The position numbers and the translations under genes were made by a program. Shown piece by piece: positions 19,857-28,521 of a DNA stretch of 64,000 nt (positions within the stretch are counted from its first letter, which is position 1; the number at the start of each line of letters is the position of its first letter). Origin of the DNA: Okeania sp. KiyG1 (GTDB lineage: Bacteria > Cyanobacteriota > Cyanobacteriia > Cyanobacteriales > Microcoleaceae); the NCBI RefSeq assembly GCF_014132355.1, contig NZ_BLZO01000085.1, forward strand, positions 124,001 to 188,000, read 5' to 3'. The notes under the pieces were generated by a model. That model had not been told where the DNA came from. It saw only the letters and a list, made by a program, of their open reading frames with translations, and did no database searches.

Positions 19857-20040
19857 AGTATTTAGCGGTCAGCTATCAGCTATCAGCTATGAGTTATTAG
19901 CCCATTATCACACCAAAGGAGGAATTAGTCTCCAAGGACTGGAAAAAGCTTACAGTACTTACAGCTTTGAATAAAGAGTTTTTAACCCTTAGATCACTGA
20001 AAGCCTTAGCTAGCAATAGTTATTCCAAGAACTTTGCACT

Positions 20041-20102
20041 GTCTATTTATTAATTATTAGTTATTAATTATTAATTATTAATTATTAATTATTAATTATT
20101 AA
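20041..20102. repeat. Heptanucleotide short tandem repeat (TAATTAT)
   Basis: About eight consecutive units of TAATTAT with the first ones imperfect. Short versions of the same heptamer lie at the ends of family A copies and before ribD (39123). The rest of 19857-20334 contains a family D fragment (GTCAGCTATCAGCTATCAGC) and no gene. Confidence 0.8.
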
Positions 20103-20334
20103 AGGAAAGCCTCTCAGAGAGCAATAGCAACACTGTGAGGCCGATCTATCTATACAGAATCTAGTTATCTTCTGACAATAAATTTTAGGTAAGGTTCCCT
20201 AACTACTCAAATTTCTTAAATTTTCATTTATATTCTATCAAAATGCTTAAATATAATCGAAAATAAATAGGCATAATTTATTTAGTGAATTATGACTTTA
20301 AAGATAGTAATAAGTATTTTGAGTTTTTGGGAAA

Positions 20335-22230
20335 ATGATAGCAAAAAACAAAATTCAACAATCAATTTTAGCTAGTCAAAAATATCTATTGAATCTGCAA
20401 AAAACAGAAGGGTACTGGTGGGGTGAATTAGAGTCAAATGTAACAATAACAGCAGAAATAGTTTTACTACATAAAATTTGGCAAACTGATAATAAAAGAC
20501 CTTTTGATAAAGCAAAAAATTATCTAATTTCCCAACAACGAGAACATGGAGGTTGGGAATTATTTTATGGGGATGGGGGAGACTTAAGCACTTCTATTGA
20601 AGCTTATATGGCTTTGAGATTATTAGGTGTTGCAAAAGCAGATCCAATCATGCTTAAAGCACAAGAATTTATTATTAAAAAAGGAGGTATTAGTTGTAGT
20701 CGAATTTTTACTAAATTACATCTGGCTTTAATTGGATGCTACAATTGGCAGGGTATTCCTTCTATTCCTCCTGGCATAATGCTACTTCCTGAAGATTTTC
20801 CATTTACTATTTATGAAATGTCAAGTTGGGCAAGAAGTAGCACTGTTCCACTTTTAATTGTGTTTGATAAAAAGCCGATTTTTTCCATCAACCCCACAAT
20901 TAATCTGGATGAACTTTATGCCGAAGGAATTAACAATGCTACTTTTGAATTACCTCGTCAATACGATATGACGGATTTATTTTTGGGGTTAGATAAAGCT
21001 TTTAAATTTGCAGAAAATTTTAATTTAATGCCTTTGCGGGAAGAAGGATTAAAAGCAGCAGAAAAATGGATTTTGTCAAGGCAAGAAGTTACGGGTGACT
21101 GGGGAGGTATTATTCCGGCGATGTTAAATTCTATGTTGGCATTGCGGTGCTTAGGATATGATGTGGCAGACCCTGTGGTGGTGCGGGGGTTGGAGGCTAT
21201 AGATAGGTTTGGTATAAAAACTGAGGATAGTTATTGGGTACAACCTTGTGTTTCTCCAGTTTGGGATACTGCTTGGGTAATACGTTCGTTGGTTGATTCT
21301 GGTATTCCTCCTAGTCATCCCGCAGTGGTTAAAGCTGGGGAATGGTTATTGGAACAACAAATTTTGGATTATGGTGACTGGGCGGTTAAGAATAAATTGG
21401 GTAAACCGGGGGGTTGGGCGTTTGAATTTATCAATCGTTTTTATCCAGATATAGATGATACGGCAGTGGTGGTTATGGCTTTGGATGCTGTGGAGTTGCC
21501 GGATGAGGAATTGAAAAGTCGGGCGATCGCTCTTGCTATGGAATGGGTAGCTTCGATGCAATGTGAACCTGGGGGTTGGGCAGCTTTTGATGTGGATAAT
21601 AATCAAGACTGGTTGAATGGTATCCCCTACGGAGATTTAAAGGCCATGATAGATCCGAATACGGCGGATGTGACGGCGCGGGTGTTGGAAATGGTTGGTT
21701 GTTGTGGATTGTCTATGGATAGTTGGCGGGTGAAACGGGCGATCGCTTATTTGGAAAGGGAGCAGGAAGGGGAAGGTTGTTGGTTTGGTCGGTGGGGAGT
21801 TAACTATATATATGGTACGAGTGGAGTAATTTCGGCTTTGGCTGTTGTGGCAGGGGAAAGTCACCGAGGTTTTATTGAGATGGGGGCAACTTGGTTGGTT
21901 GGTTGTCAAAATTCGGATGGGGGATGGGGAGAGAGTTGTTGGAGTTATAACGATCCTTCGTTGAAGGGGATGGGGAAAAGTACGGCCTCTCAGACTGCTT
22001 GGGCGTTGATAGGGTTATTGGCTGCGGGGGAGGTGACTGGTAATTTTGCTAGGGATATTATTGATAGGGGAATTGATTTTTTGGTTTTGACTCAGAATGA
22101 TGATGGGAGTTGGGCGGAGTCGGAATTTACTGGTACTGGTTTTCCCTGTCATTTTTATATTAAATATCATTTTTATCCGCAATATTTTCCTTTGATGGCT
22201 TTAGGGAAGTATGAGAATTTATTGAGTTAG
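20335..22230 (+). CDS. shc: Squalene-hopene cyclase
   Basis: Cyclises squalene to hopene and diplopterol on the membrane face, giving hopanoids. 631 residues, the usual length. The acid motif D-x-D-D-T-A is present as DIDDTA near residue 372 and the repeated QW motifs are visible (REHGGWELF, EVTGDWGG, ILDYGDWAV, CEPGGWAAF, SDGGWGES, DDGSWAE). The aromatic-rich centre and the FELPRQYDMTDLF segment match bacterial SHC. The third quarter is richer in G than its AT-rich neighbours (GGT/GTT-rich codons), which may be local bias. The start ATG follows TTTTGGGAAA, a weak Shine-Dalgarno; a tnpB follows 77 bases downstream. Confidence 0.95.
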   Translation: MIAKNKIQQSILASQKYLLNLQKTEGYWWGELESNVTITAEIVLLHKIWQTDNKRPFDKAKNYLISQQREHGGWELFYGDGGDLSTSIEAYMALRLLGVAKADPIMLKAQEFIIKKGGISCSRIFTKLHLALIGCYNWQGIPSIPPGIMLLPEDFPFTIYEMSSWARSSTVPLLIVFDKKPIFSINPTINLDELYAEGINNATFELPRQYDMTDLFLGLDKAFKFAENFNLMPLREEGLKAAEKWILSRQEVTGDWGGIIPAMLNSMLALRCLGYDVADPVVVRGLEAIDRFGIKTEDSYWVQPCVSPVWDTAWVIRSLVDSGIPPSHPAVVKAGEWLLEQQILDYGDWAVKNKLGKPGGWAFEFINRFYPDIDDTAVVVMALDAVELPDEELKSRAIALAMEWVASMQCEPGGWAAFDVDNNQDWLNGIPYGDLKAMIDPNTADVTARVLEMVGCCGLSMDSWRVKRAIAYLEREQEGEGCWFGRWGVNYIYGTSGVISALAVVAGESHRGFIEMGATWLVGCQNSDGGWGESCWSYNDPSLKGMGKSTASQTAWALIGLLAAGEVTGNFARDIIDRGIDFLVLTQNDDGSWAESEFTGTGFPCHFYIKYHFYPQYFPLMALGKYENLLS

Positions 22231-22307
22231 GAGCATTGACTTAATCAGAGAATAATGATACAATAGTTATTTAAGCATACTTTTAGACAGGCTGCACTCA
22301 CTCAGGA

Positions 22308-23450
22308 ATGAAATCCATTAGAACAAAGCTGAAACTTAATAATAAACAGAAAACTCTGATGGCTCAACACGCTGGCTATTCACGCTGGTGTTATAACTGG
22401 GGTTTAAGTTTGTGGAATGCTGCTTACAAAGATGGTTATAAGCCAAACGCCCGTAAGCTCAGAAAGGTTTTTACCAATCACACAAAACCCCTCTACCCCT
22501 GGATGAAAAACTTATCGTCTAAAGTTTATCAATATGCTTTTATTAACTTGGGTGAAGCATTTAAAAGGTTTTTTCAAGGTCTAGGTAAACGCCCACGGTT
22601 TAAGAAGAAAGGTAAGTCTGATTCATTCACAATTGATAATTGTGGAAAACCAATAGAATTAAACGGATGGAGTCACAAATTACCTTTTATTGGTATTGTG
22701 AAAACTTATGAACCCATTGAAGCAACAACTCAAAAAATAACTATCAGCAGACAAGCTGGTGATTGGTATTTAAGTTGTAGGGGCGAACGGCCGTTCGCCC
22801 CTACGAATGAATTTACTCCGACTTCAACACCAAAAACTACAGAAGTTGTAGGTGTAGATTTAGGAATTAAGACACTAGCAACACTAAGTACAGGTGAAGT
22901 CTTCGAGAGTGTTAAGCCTTACAAAAAAGCGCAAAACAGATTAGCTAAATTACAACGACAACTAAGTAGGAAAGTTAAGCATTCAAGCAATTGGTACAAA
23001 GCAGTAGTCAAGCTAGCCAAACAACATAGACGAGTAGCTAATATCCGTAGAGATGCACTTAATAAATTGACAACATATTTAGCCAAAAACCACGGCATTG
23101 TTGTGATTGAGGATTTGAATGTATCTGGAATGTTAGCTAACCATAAGCTAGCTAAGTCTATAGCCGACCAAGGATTTTACGAGTTTAGAAGACAGCTAGA
23201 ATACAAGTGTCAATGTTATGGCGGTGAATTAGTAGTAGTAGACAGATTTTTTCCATCTTCTAAGACTTGCTCTAGTTGTGGTCATGTACAGGATATGCCT
23301 TTGAATATCAGAACTTATGACTGCCCAGAATGTGGCCTATCAATTGACCGAGACTTGAACGCCTCAATTAATTTAAGAAATGCGGTCGGCTTGACCGTGA
23401 ATGCCTGTGGACGGAGTGCTGCCGACAGTTCCGGTGGAAGCAGGAAGTAA
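22308..23450 (+). CDS. tnpB: IS200/IS605-type TnpB nuclease, stand-alone
   Basis: 380 residues with the complete RuvC set: GVDLGIKTLATLSTG (Asp near 183), VVIEDLNVSGML (Glu near 267) and DRDLNASINL (Asp near 349), with the zinc finger CSSCGHVQ ... CPECG between them. TnpB is an RNA-guided nuclease. No TnpA is next to it, so it is an orphan or IS607-like remnant. A 28-bp perfect palindrome (22777-22804) sits in frame in the protein, encoding RGERPFAPTN just ahead of the first RuvC motif. The frame is intact. Start ATG follows TCAGGA; the 5' leader carries the partly palindromic GCTGCACTCACTCAGGAATG. Confidence 0.9.
   Translation: MKSIRTKLKLNNKQKTLMAQHAGYSRWCYNWGLSLWNAAYKDGYKPNARKLRKVFTNHTKPLYPWMKNLSSKVYQYAFINLGEAFKRFFQGLGKRPRFKKKGKSDSFTIDNCGKPIELNGWSHKLPFIGIVKTYEPIEATTQKITISRQAGDWYLSCRGERPFAPTNEFTPTSTPKTTEVVGVDLGIKTLATLSTGEVFESVKPYKKAQNRLAKLQRQLSRKVKHSSNWYKAVVKLAKQHRRVANIRRDALNKLTTYLAKNHGIVVIEDLNVSGMLANHKLAKSIADQGFYEFRRQLEYKCQCYGGELVVVDRFFPSSKTCSSCGHVQDMPLNIRTYDCPECGLSIDRDLNASINLRNAVGLTVNACGRSAADSSGGSRK
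22777..22804. repeat. 28-bp perfect palindrome inside tnpB
   Basis: GTAGGGGCGAACGG followed directly by its reverse complement. A near-identical palindrome (GTAGGGGTTGACGG ... one mismatch) is intergenic at 60921-60948 and a right half (ATTCGCCCCTAC) occurs at 46160-46171. A mobile palindromic unit that landed in phase in a coding sequence. Confidence 0.9.
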
Positions 23451-23627
23451 ACATTAAAATGTCACTAATTATGACGTTTTATATCGGTTTTATGAAGCAG
23501 GTACTCTCAAGTGCTAAGTAACTCTTTTGAGAAAATTGAGTCAGACATTCAAAGGTTTGTCTTGCGAAACTTTTCTATTACAAAAATATGCTTTCTGATA
23601 CTCAAACGCTTTCCTCATTTGTACATC

Positions 23628-23755
23628 TTGTCGATGATCGACAATAAAGATCGACATTTTTTGACAAATTCCAAAATCATTGTACAGCAATATATTCAGC
23701 ATTAATTTAGGTAATATCGACAACAAAATTTTTACACCTTGTCGAAAATCGACAA
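23628..23755. promoter_or_regulatory. Two operator-like palindromes upstream of the CHAT gene
   Basis: TTGTCGATGATCGACAA at 23628-23644 (8-bp arms, 1-bp spacer) and TTGTCGAAAATCGACAA at 23739-23755 (7-bp arms, 3-bp spacer). Half-sites of the same word lie between them (GATCGACATTTTTTGACAAA at about 23648, ATCGACAACAAA at about 23716). The spacing and repetition suggest a repressor or regulator binding region for the gene starting at 23910. The regulator is unknown. The remainder of 23451-23909 holds a CAGTTAACAGTTATCAGTTA run. Confidence 0.5.
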
Positions 23756-23909
23756 AATTAAATTATCAGCATGGTTTAATAACAGTTAACAGTTATCAGT
23801 TATCAGTTAATAGTTATTAGCCATCTTTAGATGACCTCTGCTGTGGGCTAATAAATGAATTTCTTGGCGGATGAAAAAGAATCATTTAAACTTTCAGGGA
23901 GCAAATCCA

Positions 23910-26900
23910 ATGCTAATTCATTCATCTAAACAACAACGCAAAAATTATCAAGGCCGTTCTTTTAAAAATCAAGATTTGAGAGGTGTAGATTTCTCTTATG
24001 CAGATATAAGAGGAGCAGATTTTACTGGAGCAAATCTCACGAATGCTAAGTTCAATTATGCTTTAGCAGGATTAACAAAATCTCAGGTTATTAGACTATT
24101 TATTATTACAGCTATCCTATTTCTAACTGCGGGTATTGCAGCATTTATTGCCGTCTATGTTTCCTCACATTTTTTCCCTGATAAATCAGATGAAATAAAT
24201 TCTATTGTTGCAGTCATTTTAACACTTCGAGTATTTGTCAATATTAGTTTATTAGTAATTACTATTCGCAAAGGAATTTCAGAAACAATAAAATATTTCT
24301 TTTACCTGATTTCTCTAATTATACTAACAATTCCAATACTTACACAGTTGGGGATGAAGGAGGAAAAAGTTGATAGAGTTTTCCGTTTTTTCGGAATTTC
24401 AGAAGCACCAGATTGGGTTGTTTCATTAACAGGAAAATTAACAGTGTTCAGAAGTAGCAGCAGTATTATCAGAAGTGCAAATGATCTGTTAAATAGTAAT
24501 AGAGATGTAAGTCCGGTTGTGGATACAATTGTCACTATGATTATCTCTATAGCGGCCATATTTGTATTGATTTTCACCTTCAGTTTAGCAGTGGTTTTAG
24601 CTGAAATTATTGCTGAAAAATGGTTGAAAAATACAGCAGTAGTAGGAATATTAGCAGTAATTTCTGGAGTATCTACTGTTTCAAATTATTTTAGAAGTCG
24701 TCCTCGTTCATGGATTATTATTATCGTATATATAGCTTTTTCTTCAGCTCTAATATTAATAGCTAAACATCTGGCAAAAAAGATATTAGCTGAAGACCAA
24801 AATAATATTTTTCTCCGACGATTAGCTGTTGCCATTGGAACTCTAGGAGGCACTTGTTTTAAAAATGCAAATTTAACCGATGCCGACTTTAGTCATGCCA
24901 TCCTTAAAAGCACAAATTTTCGATTTGCTAATACTACTAGAACATTCTGGCGACAAACCAAATATTTAAAATTTGCCAGAGTCGAAGCAACTATATTAGA
25001 AGATATAAAAGTCAGAGAATTATTAATAACCGGATATGGAAAAGACCAACAATATATAAGTGCCAACTTAAGAGGAGCAAACCTCATGAGTGCCGACTTG
25101 GGTAACGCCAATTTCAAACTAGCAGACTTAGGAGAAGCTTCCCTCAAAACTGCCAACTTAAACAACGCAAATTTAACCGAAACATTAGCAATAGGCACTA
25201 ACTTTACCACCGCTCAAATGTCAGGAACTTGTTTAGAAGGTTGGAATATTGACCACACTACTATCCTCGATCATATTGAATCAAAATACATCTATTTATT
25301 AGAAGAACCAAAACCAGAAACAGACGATAGAGAACGTCGTCCCAGTAGTGGATATTTCCAAAAAGGAGACTTTACAAAATTATTCACAGAAGTCTTAAAT
25401 ACTGTAGATTTAATATTCCGAAATGGAGTAGATGCCAAAGCATTTATGTCATCTTTCCAAGAAGTACAAGGGGAAAACCAAGACATCCCCATGAAAATTA
25501 GAGGTATGGAAAATAAAGGGGATGGAGTAGTAGTAATTACCATTGATGTACCCCCAGAAACAGATAAAGAAAAAATCCATCAGCAGTTTTTCCAATTCTA
25601 TGATGAAAATCTCAGAGTACTAGATGAAAAATATCAAAAAGAATTACAAGAAACCAAACGACAGATAAATCAAAATCTTCAGGACAGTGAAATAAAACAT
25701 CAGATAGAGTGGGCAGAAATCAAAAAACAAAATGCTCGCTCAGAAGAACAAAATAAATACATGATGTCTTTAGTTAATCAGATATTTCAAAAATCAACCT
25801 CTGCCAATTATTTAGTTACCCTCAATTTTGAAGGAGGAAATTTTCAAACAGGTTTTCCAGTAATTAGAGCAAATATTTGGTCAGACGGTCATCCTTTACC
25901 AACTTCTTTTGCCAGTAACTTACCCCCAAACTTAAAAATTCCTCAACTCTATCAATACTGGGGCCAAAAATATGAACAATTAAGAGAATACTATCGAATT
26001 TTAGGCTTCCTTCCTAGAATCAAAATGAAGGAAGAGCAGACAAAAAATTTTTCCAAAAAAGATATAGAGAAGAAAGCTCAGAAAATAATTATTCAGATTC
26101 GGGAATTAGAGAAAGAATGGCAGCTTCTCCTCAACAACTGGTTAAACAATTCAGATTTTAATCACATAGAAAAGGAACTACGGACTAAATTTAACCCCTC
26201 AGATAAAGTCCGACTAATTATCCAATCTGAAGATAATTTAATCCAGCACATTCCCTGGCATTTATGGAATTTTTTCTCAGATTATAAATCTGCTGAAACT
26301 GCCATAGGTCTGCCAGAAGCTAACCGAGTAGAAAAGTTAAATACTGCCAGGGAAAAAATCCGCATCTTAGCAATTTTTGGAGACGACAAAGGAATAAATG
26401 TTGAAGCAGATAAAGAATATTTGTCTAGTTTCTCCACAGAAGCAGAAATTCTCCCTTTAGTTAAACCAAGTCGCCAAGAACTAGACCAAAAATTATGGGA
26501 TGAAAAAGGTTGGGATATTATTTGTTTTTCTGGTCATAGTGAAAGTAAGCCTGATGGGAGTACCGGATACTTCTATTTAGGAAATCAAACAAAAATAACA
26601 ATAGAGGAATTAGAAAATTCTCTGGCAAAAACTATTAGGAAAGGTCTACAGTTAGCAATTTTCAATTCTTGCGATGGATTAGGTTTAGCCAGACAACTTG
26701 CTAAGTTACATATTCCAGCAATTATTGTGATGCGAGAAGAAGTAGCAGATGTAGTTGCCCAGAAATTTTTACAGGATTTTCTGGAGTTATTTGCTAGTGG
26801 TAAATCTCTATATATTTCTGTGCGAGAAGCGAGGGAAAAATTACAAGTAATGGAAGATAAATTTCCTGGTGCGAGTTGGTTGCCAGTCATTTGTCAAAAT

Positions 26901-26951
26901 TCTGCAGAAATATCTCCGTCATTCCAGTGCGGGCATCTTGCCCGCCAGTAA
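23910..26951 (+). CDS. Pentapeptide-repeat membrane protein with C-terminal CHAT protease domain (copy 1)
   Basis: About 1013 residues. In order: pentapeptide repeats (residues about 15-55, A-D/N-F/L pattern as in ADFTGANL), five to six membrane segments (about 57-290), a second pentapeptide block (about 316-460, including NLRGANLMSADLGNANF), a coiled coil (about 550-620), and a CHAT domain with FSGHSES (His near 875) and FNSCDGLGLA (Cys near 919), the caspase-like His-Cys dyad. The start was moved 13 codons in from the first ATG (23871) because AGGGAG and the MLIHS... start match the paralogue at 28522. It ends 26951 in a hairpin (26929-26945) that replaces the last 110 residues present in the paralogue. 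Paralogue identity is high throughout. Likely a membrane-anchored protease effector. Confidence 0.85.
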   Translation: MLIHSSKQQRKNYQGRSFKNQDLRGVDFSYADIRGADFTGANLTNAKFNYALAGLTKSQVIRLFIITAILFLTAGIAAFIAVYVSSHFFPDKSDEINSIVAVILTLRVFVNISLLVITIRKGISETIKYFFYLISLIILTIPILTQLGMKEEKVDRVFRFFGISEAPDWVVSLTGKLTVFRSSSSIIRSANDLLNSNRDVSPVVDTIVTMIISIAAIFVLIFTFSLAVVLAEIIAEKWLKNTAVVGILAVISGVSTVSNYFRSRPRSWIIIIVYIAFSSALILIAKHLAKKILAEDQNNIFLRRLAVAIGTLGGTCFKNANLTDADFSHAILKSTNFRFANTTRTFWRQTKYLKFARVEATILEDIKVRELLITGYGKDQQYISANLRGANLMSADLGNANFKLADLGEASLKTANLNNANLTETLAIGTNFTTAQMSGTCLEGWNIDHTTILDHIESKYIYLLEEPKPETDDRERRPSSGYFQKGDFTKLFTEVLNTVDLIFRNGVDAKAFMSSFQEVQGENQDIPMKIRGMENKGDGVVVITIDVPPETDKEKIHQQFFQFYDENLRVLDEKYQKELQETKRQINQNLQDSEIKHQIEWAEIKKQNARSEEQNKYMMSLVNQIFQKSTSANYLVTLNFEGGNFQTGFPVIRANIWSDGHPLPTSFASNLPPNLKIPQLYQYWGQKYEQLREYYRILGFLPRIKMKEEQTKNFSKKDIEKKAQKIIIQIRELEKEWQLLLNNWLNNSDFNHIEKELRTKFNPSDKVRLIIQSEDNLIQHIPWHLWNFFSDYKSAETAIGLPEANRVEKLNTAREKIRILAIFGDDKGINVEADKEYLSSFSTEAEILPLVKPSRQELDQKLWDEKGWDIICFSGHSESKPDGSTGYFYLGNQTKITIEELENSLAKTIRKGLQLAIFNSCDGLGLARQLAKLHIPAIIVMREEVADVVAQKFLQDFLELFASGKSLYISVREAREKLQVMEDKFPGASWLPVICQNSAEISPSFQCGHLARQ
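26929..26945. repeat. GCGGGCA hairpin ending the CHAT reading frame
   Basis: GCGGGCA-TCT-TGCCCGC, a 7-bp inverted repeat of the type scattered in cyanobacterial genomes. It lies in frame at the very end of the CHAT protein (last residues CGHLARQ), and homology to the paralogue stops just here. It therefore probably truncated the gene. Confidence 0.65.
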
Positions 26952-27226
26952 TGTACCTTTATTAATTATCAGTAGGTGCTTATCAATTAAATCAGATAAT
27001 AACTAATTGCCCAAATTTGATAGGACTATAAAGAGTCAATAATATTGTCACACTTTTACTATTGTTAGACACAAATATAGGTAGAGGTACTGTGGAGCGC
27101 TAAGTCATTTCTATTATGAAAATTTAGTCAGACTAGAAAGTATAGTACTGCAACACCAAATTTCAAAAAGGTGCTTACAGTAAAATAATCTACAAAACCC
27201 AGACCTTTACCAAAAAAGCATTAGAA

Positions 27227-28318
27227 ATGGATGACTTAAATCACGAACTAAACAGTAAGATAGGCAGGATGCTAGATTCTAAATATTTTCTGGCATTTAT
27301 TGATAAAAAGCTTAAGCAATTTAGATTACATTCTTATTATGATGCAATTTATATAGTTGTCAAAACCCGTGAAATTGCTTTAGAAAAAATTGTATCTGGA
27401 GAAATGCTTGATGCTTGCTTAAAGAGAATTTGTTTGAGTGTTATTAAAAATCTTGAGGAAAAAACAGAGTCTGAAAAATTAGTAGAAAATAAAACTAATG
27501 ACTTCAATCAAGAAGTAAACAGTAAGATATACGGGATGCTAGAGTCTGAATATTTTCTGGCATTTATTGACCACAAGCTCAAGCAACATAGGCTAGATTT
27601 TTATTATGACTTGATGGATATAGTTGTCGAAGCTCGTGAAATTGCTTTAGAAAAAATTATATCTGGAGAAATAGTTGAAAATTTTGATGCTTGGTTCAGG
27701 AGAATCTGTTTTAACGTTATTAGAAATCTTGCCAAAAAAACAAAGTCTCAAAAGTTCGTAGAAAATAAAACTAAAGAAGTCAACCGCGAGATATACAGGA
27801 TGCTAAAGTCTGAATATTTTCTGGCATTTATTGACCACAAGCTCAAGCAATATAGGCTAGATTTTTATTATGACTTGATGGACGTAGTTTTAAAAGCTCG
27901 TGAAATTGCTTTAGGAAAAATTATACCTGGGAAAATAGTTGTTGAAAATTTTGATGCTTGGTTCAGAAAAATCTGTTTTAACGTCATTAGAAATTTTGCC
28001 AAAAAGACAAAATCTGGAAAATTCGCTGAATCTAAACTAAAAAACAAAAGCAGTCTAACTAACCCAAAAGAAGATTTAATATATGCAACAGAGCCTAACC
28101 TGAAATTATTAGGTAAGGGTTGGGAAAAGTTAAGTGAAGTAGAAAAAGTTATTTTGTGGTTGAGAGAGGTTGAAGAATATTCATGGAAAGAAGTGGCAAA
28201 AAGCATTGCTGATTTTGAGGAATTAATTATTAAGGATTTAGATGATGAGAAAAAGTTGGTCGATAGGGTTCGACAAAAAGGAAGAAGAGCTTTACAAAAA
28301 TTACGAGATTCGTTTTAG
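27227..28318 (+). CDS. Sigma-70-like protein with triplicated sigma-2 region
   Basis: 363 residues. Three tandem copies of a module of about 92 residues (1-91, 92-185, 186-285), each with ESEYFLAFIDHKLKQHRLDF-type and VEAREIALEKIISGEI-type helices, NFDAWFRRICFNVIRNLAKK and a Lys/Glu-rich link. Each module resembles sigma region 2 of ECF-type factors (AWxxRIxxNxxxN). The C-terminal 70 residues (WEKLSEVEKVILWLREVEEY followed by a helix-turn-helix and RRALQKLR) look like sigma region 4. No sigma-3. Repeat 1 is degenerate (no Ala-Trp in the third helix). Placed between the two CHAT genes, same strand. Might be a transcription or assembly adaptor rather than a working sigma factor. Confidence 0.7.
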   Translation: MDDLNHELNSKIGRMLDSKYFLAFIDKKLKQFRLHSYYDAIYIVVKTREIALEKIVSGEMLDACLKRICLSVIKNLEEKTESEKLVENKTNDFNQEVNSKIYGMLESEYFLAFIDHKLKQHRLDFYYDLMDIVVEAREIALEKIISGEIVENFDAWFRRICFNVIRNLAKKTKSQKFVENKTKEVNREIYRMLKSEYFLAFIDHKLKQYRLDFYYDLMDVVLKAREIALGKIIPGKIVVENFDAWFRKICFNVIRNFAKKTKSGKFAESKLKNKSSLTNPKEDLIYATEPNLKLLGKGWEKLSEVEKVILWLREVEEYSWKEVAKSIADFEELIIKDLDDEKKLVDRVRQKGRRALQKLRDSF

Positions 28319-28521
28319 AGAAAATTATTAGTACAACTCAATTAATTATACGGAAGGTTAAAGGGGATTAGTTAAAATAAATATTGTATACAGTTAAGAT
28401 ATTCTTCTATCTCTAAAGAATTTGGTGGTGGTGATTGAGAAAAGCTAAGGTTTAGTTAGTCTGAAAAAATATTGGGGGGGATAGAGAAATTATTGAGACG
28501 AAAGAAATAGGAGTTAATCCA

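Noticed and set aside
20041-20102. Regulatory or structural RNA at the TAATTAT run
   Set aside because: The run is a simple heptamer repeat and the same word is at many sites in the window; no stem conserved around it.
21346-21909. Long minus-strand ORFs inside shc
   Set aside because: Antisense reading of a gene with clear conserved motifs; composition (Pro, Thr, His, Ser rich) is that of a reversed frame.
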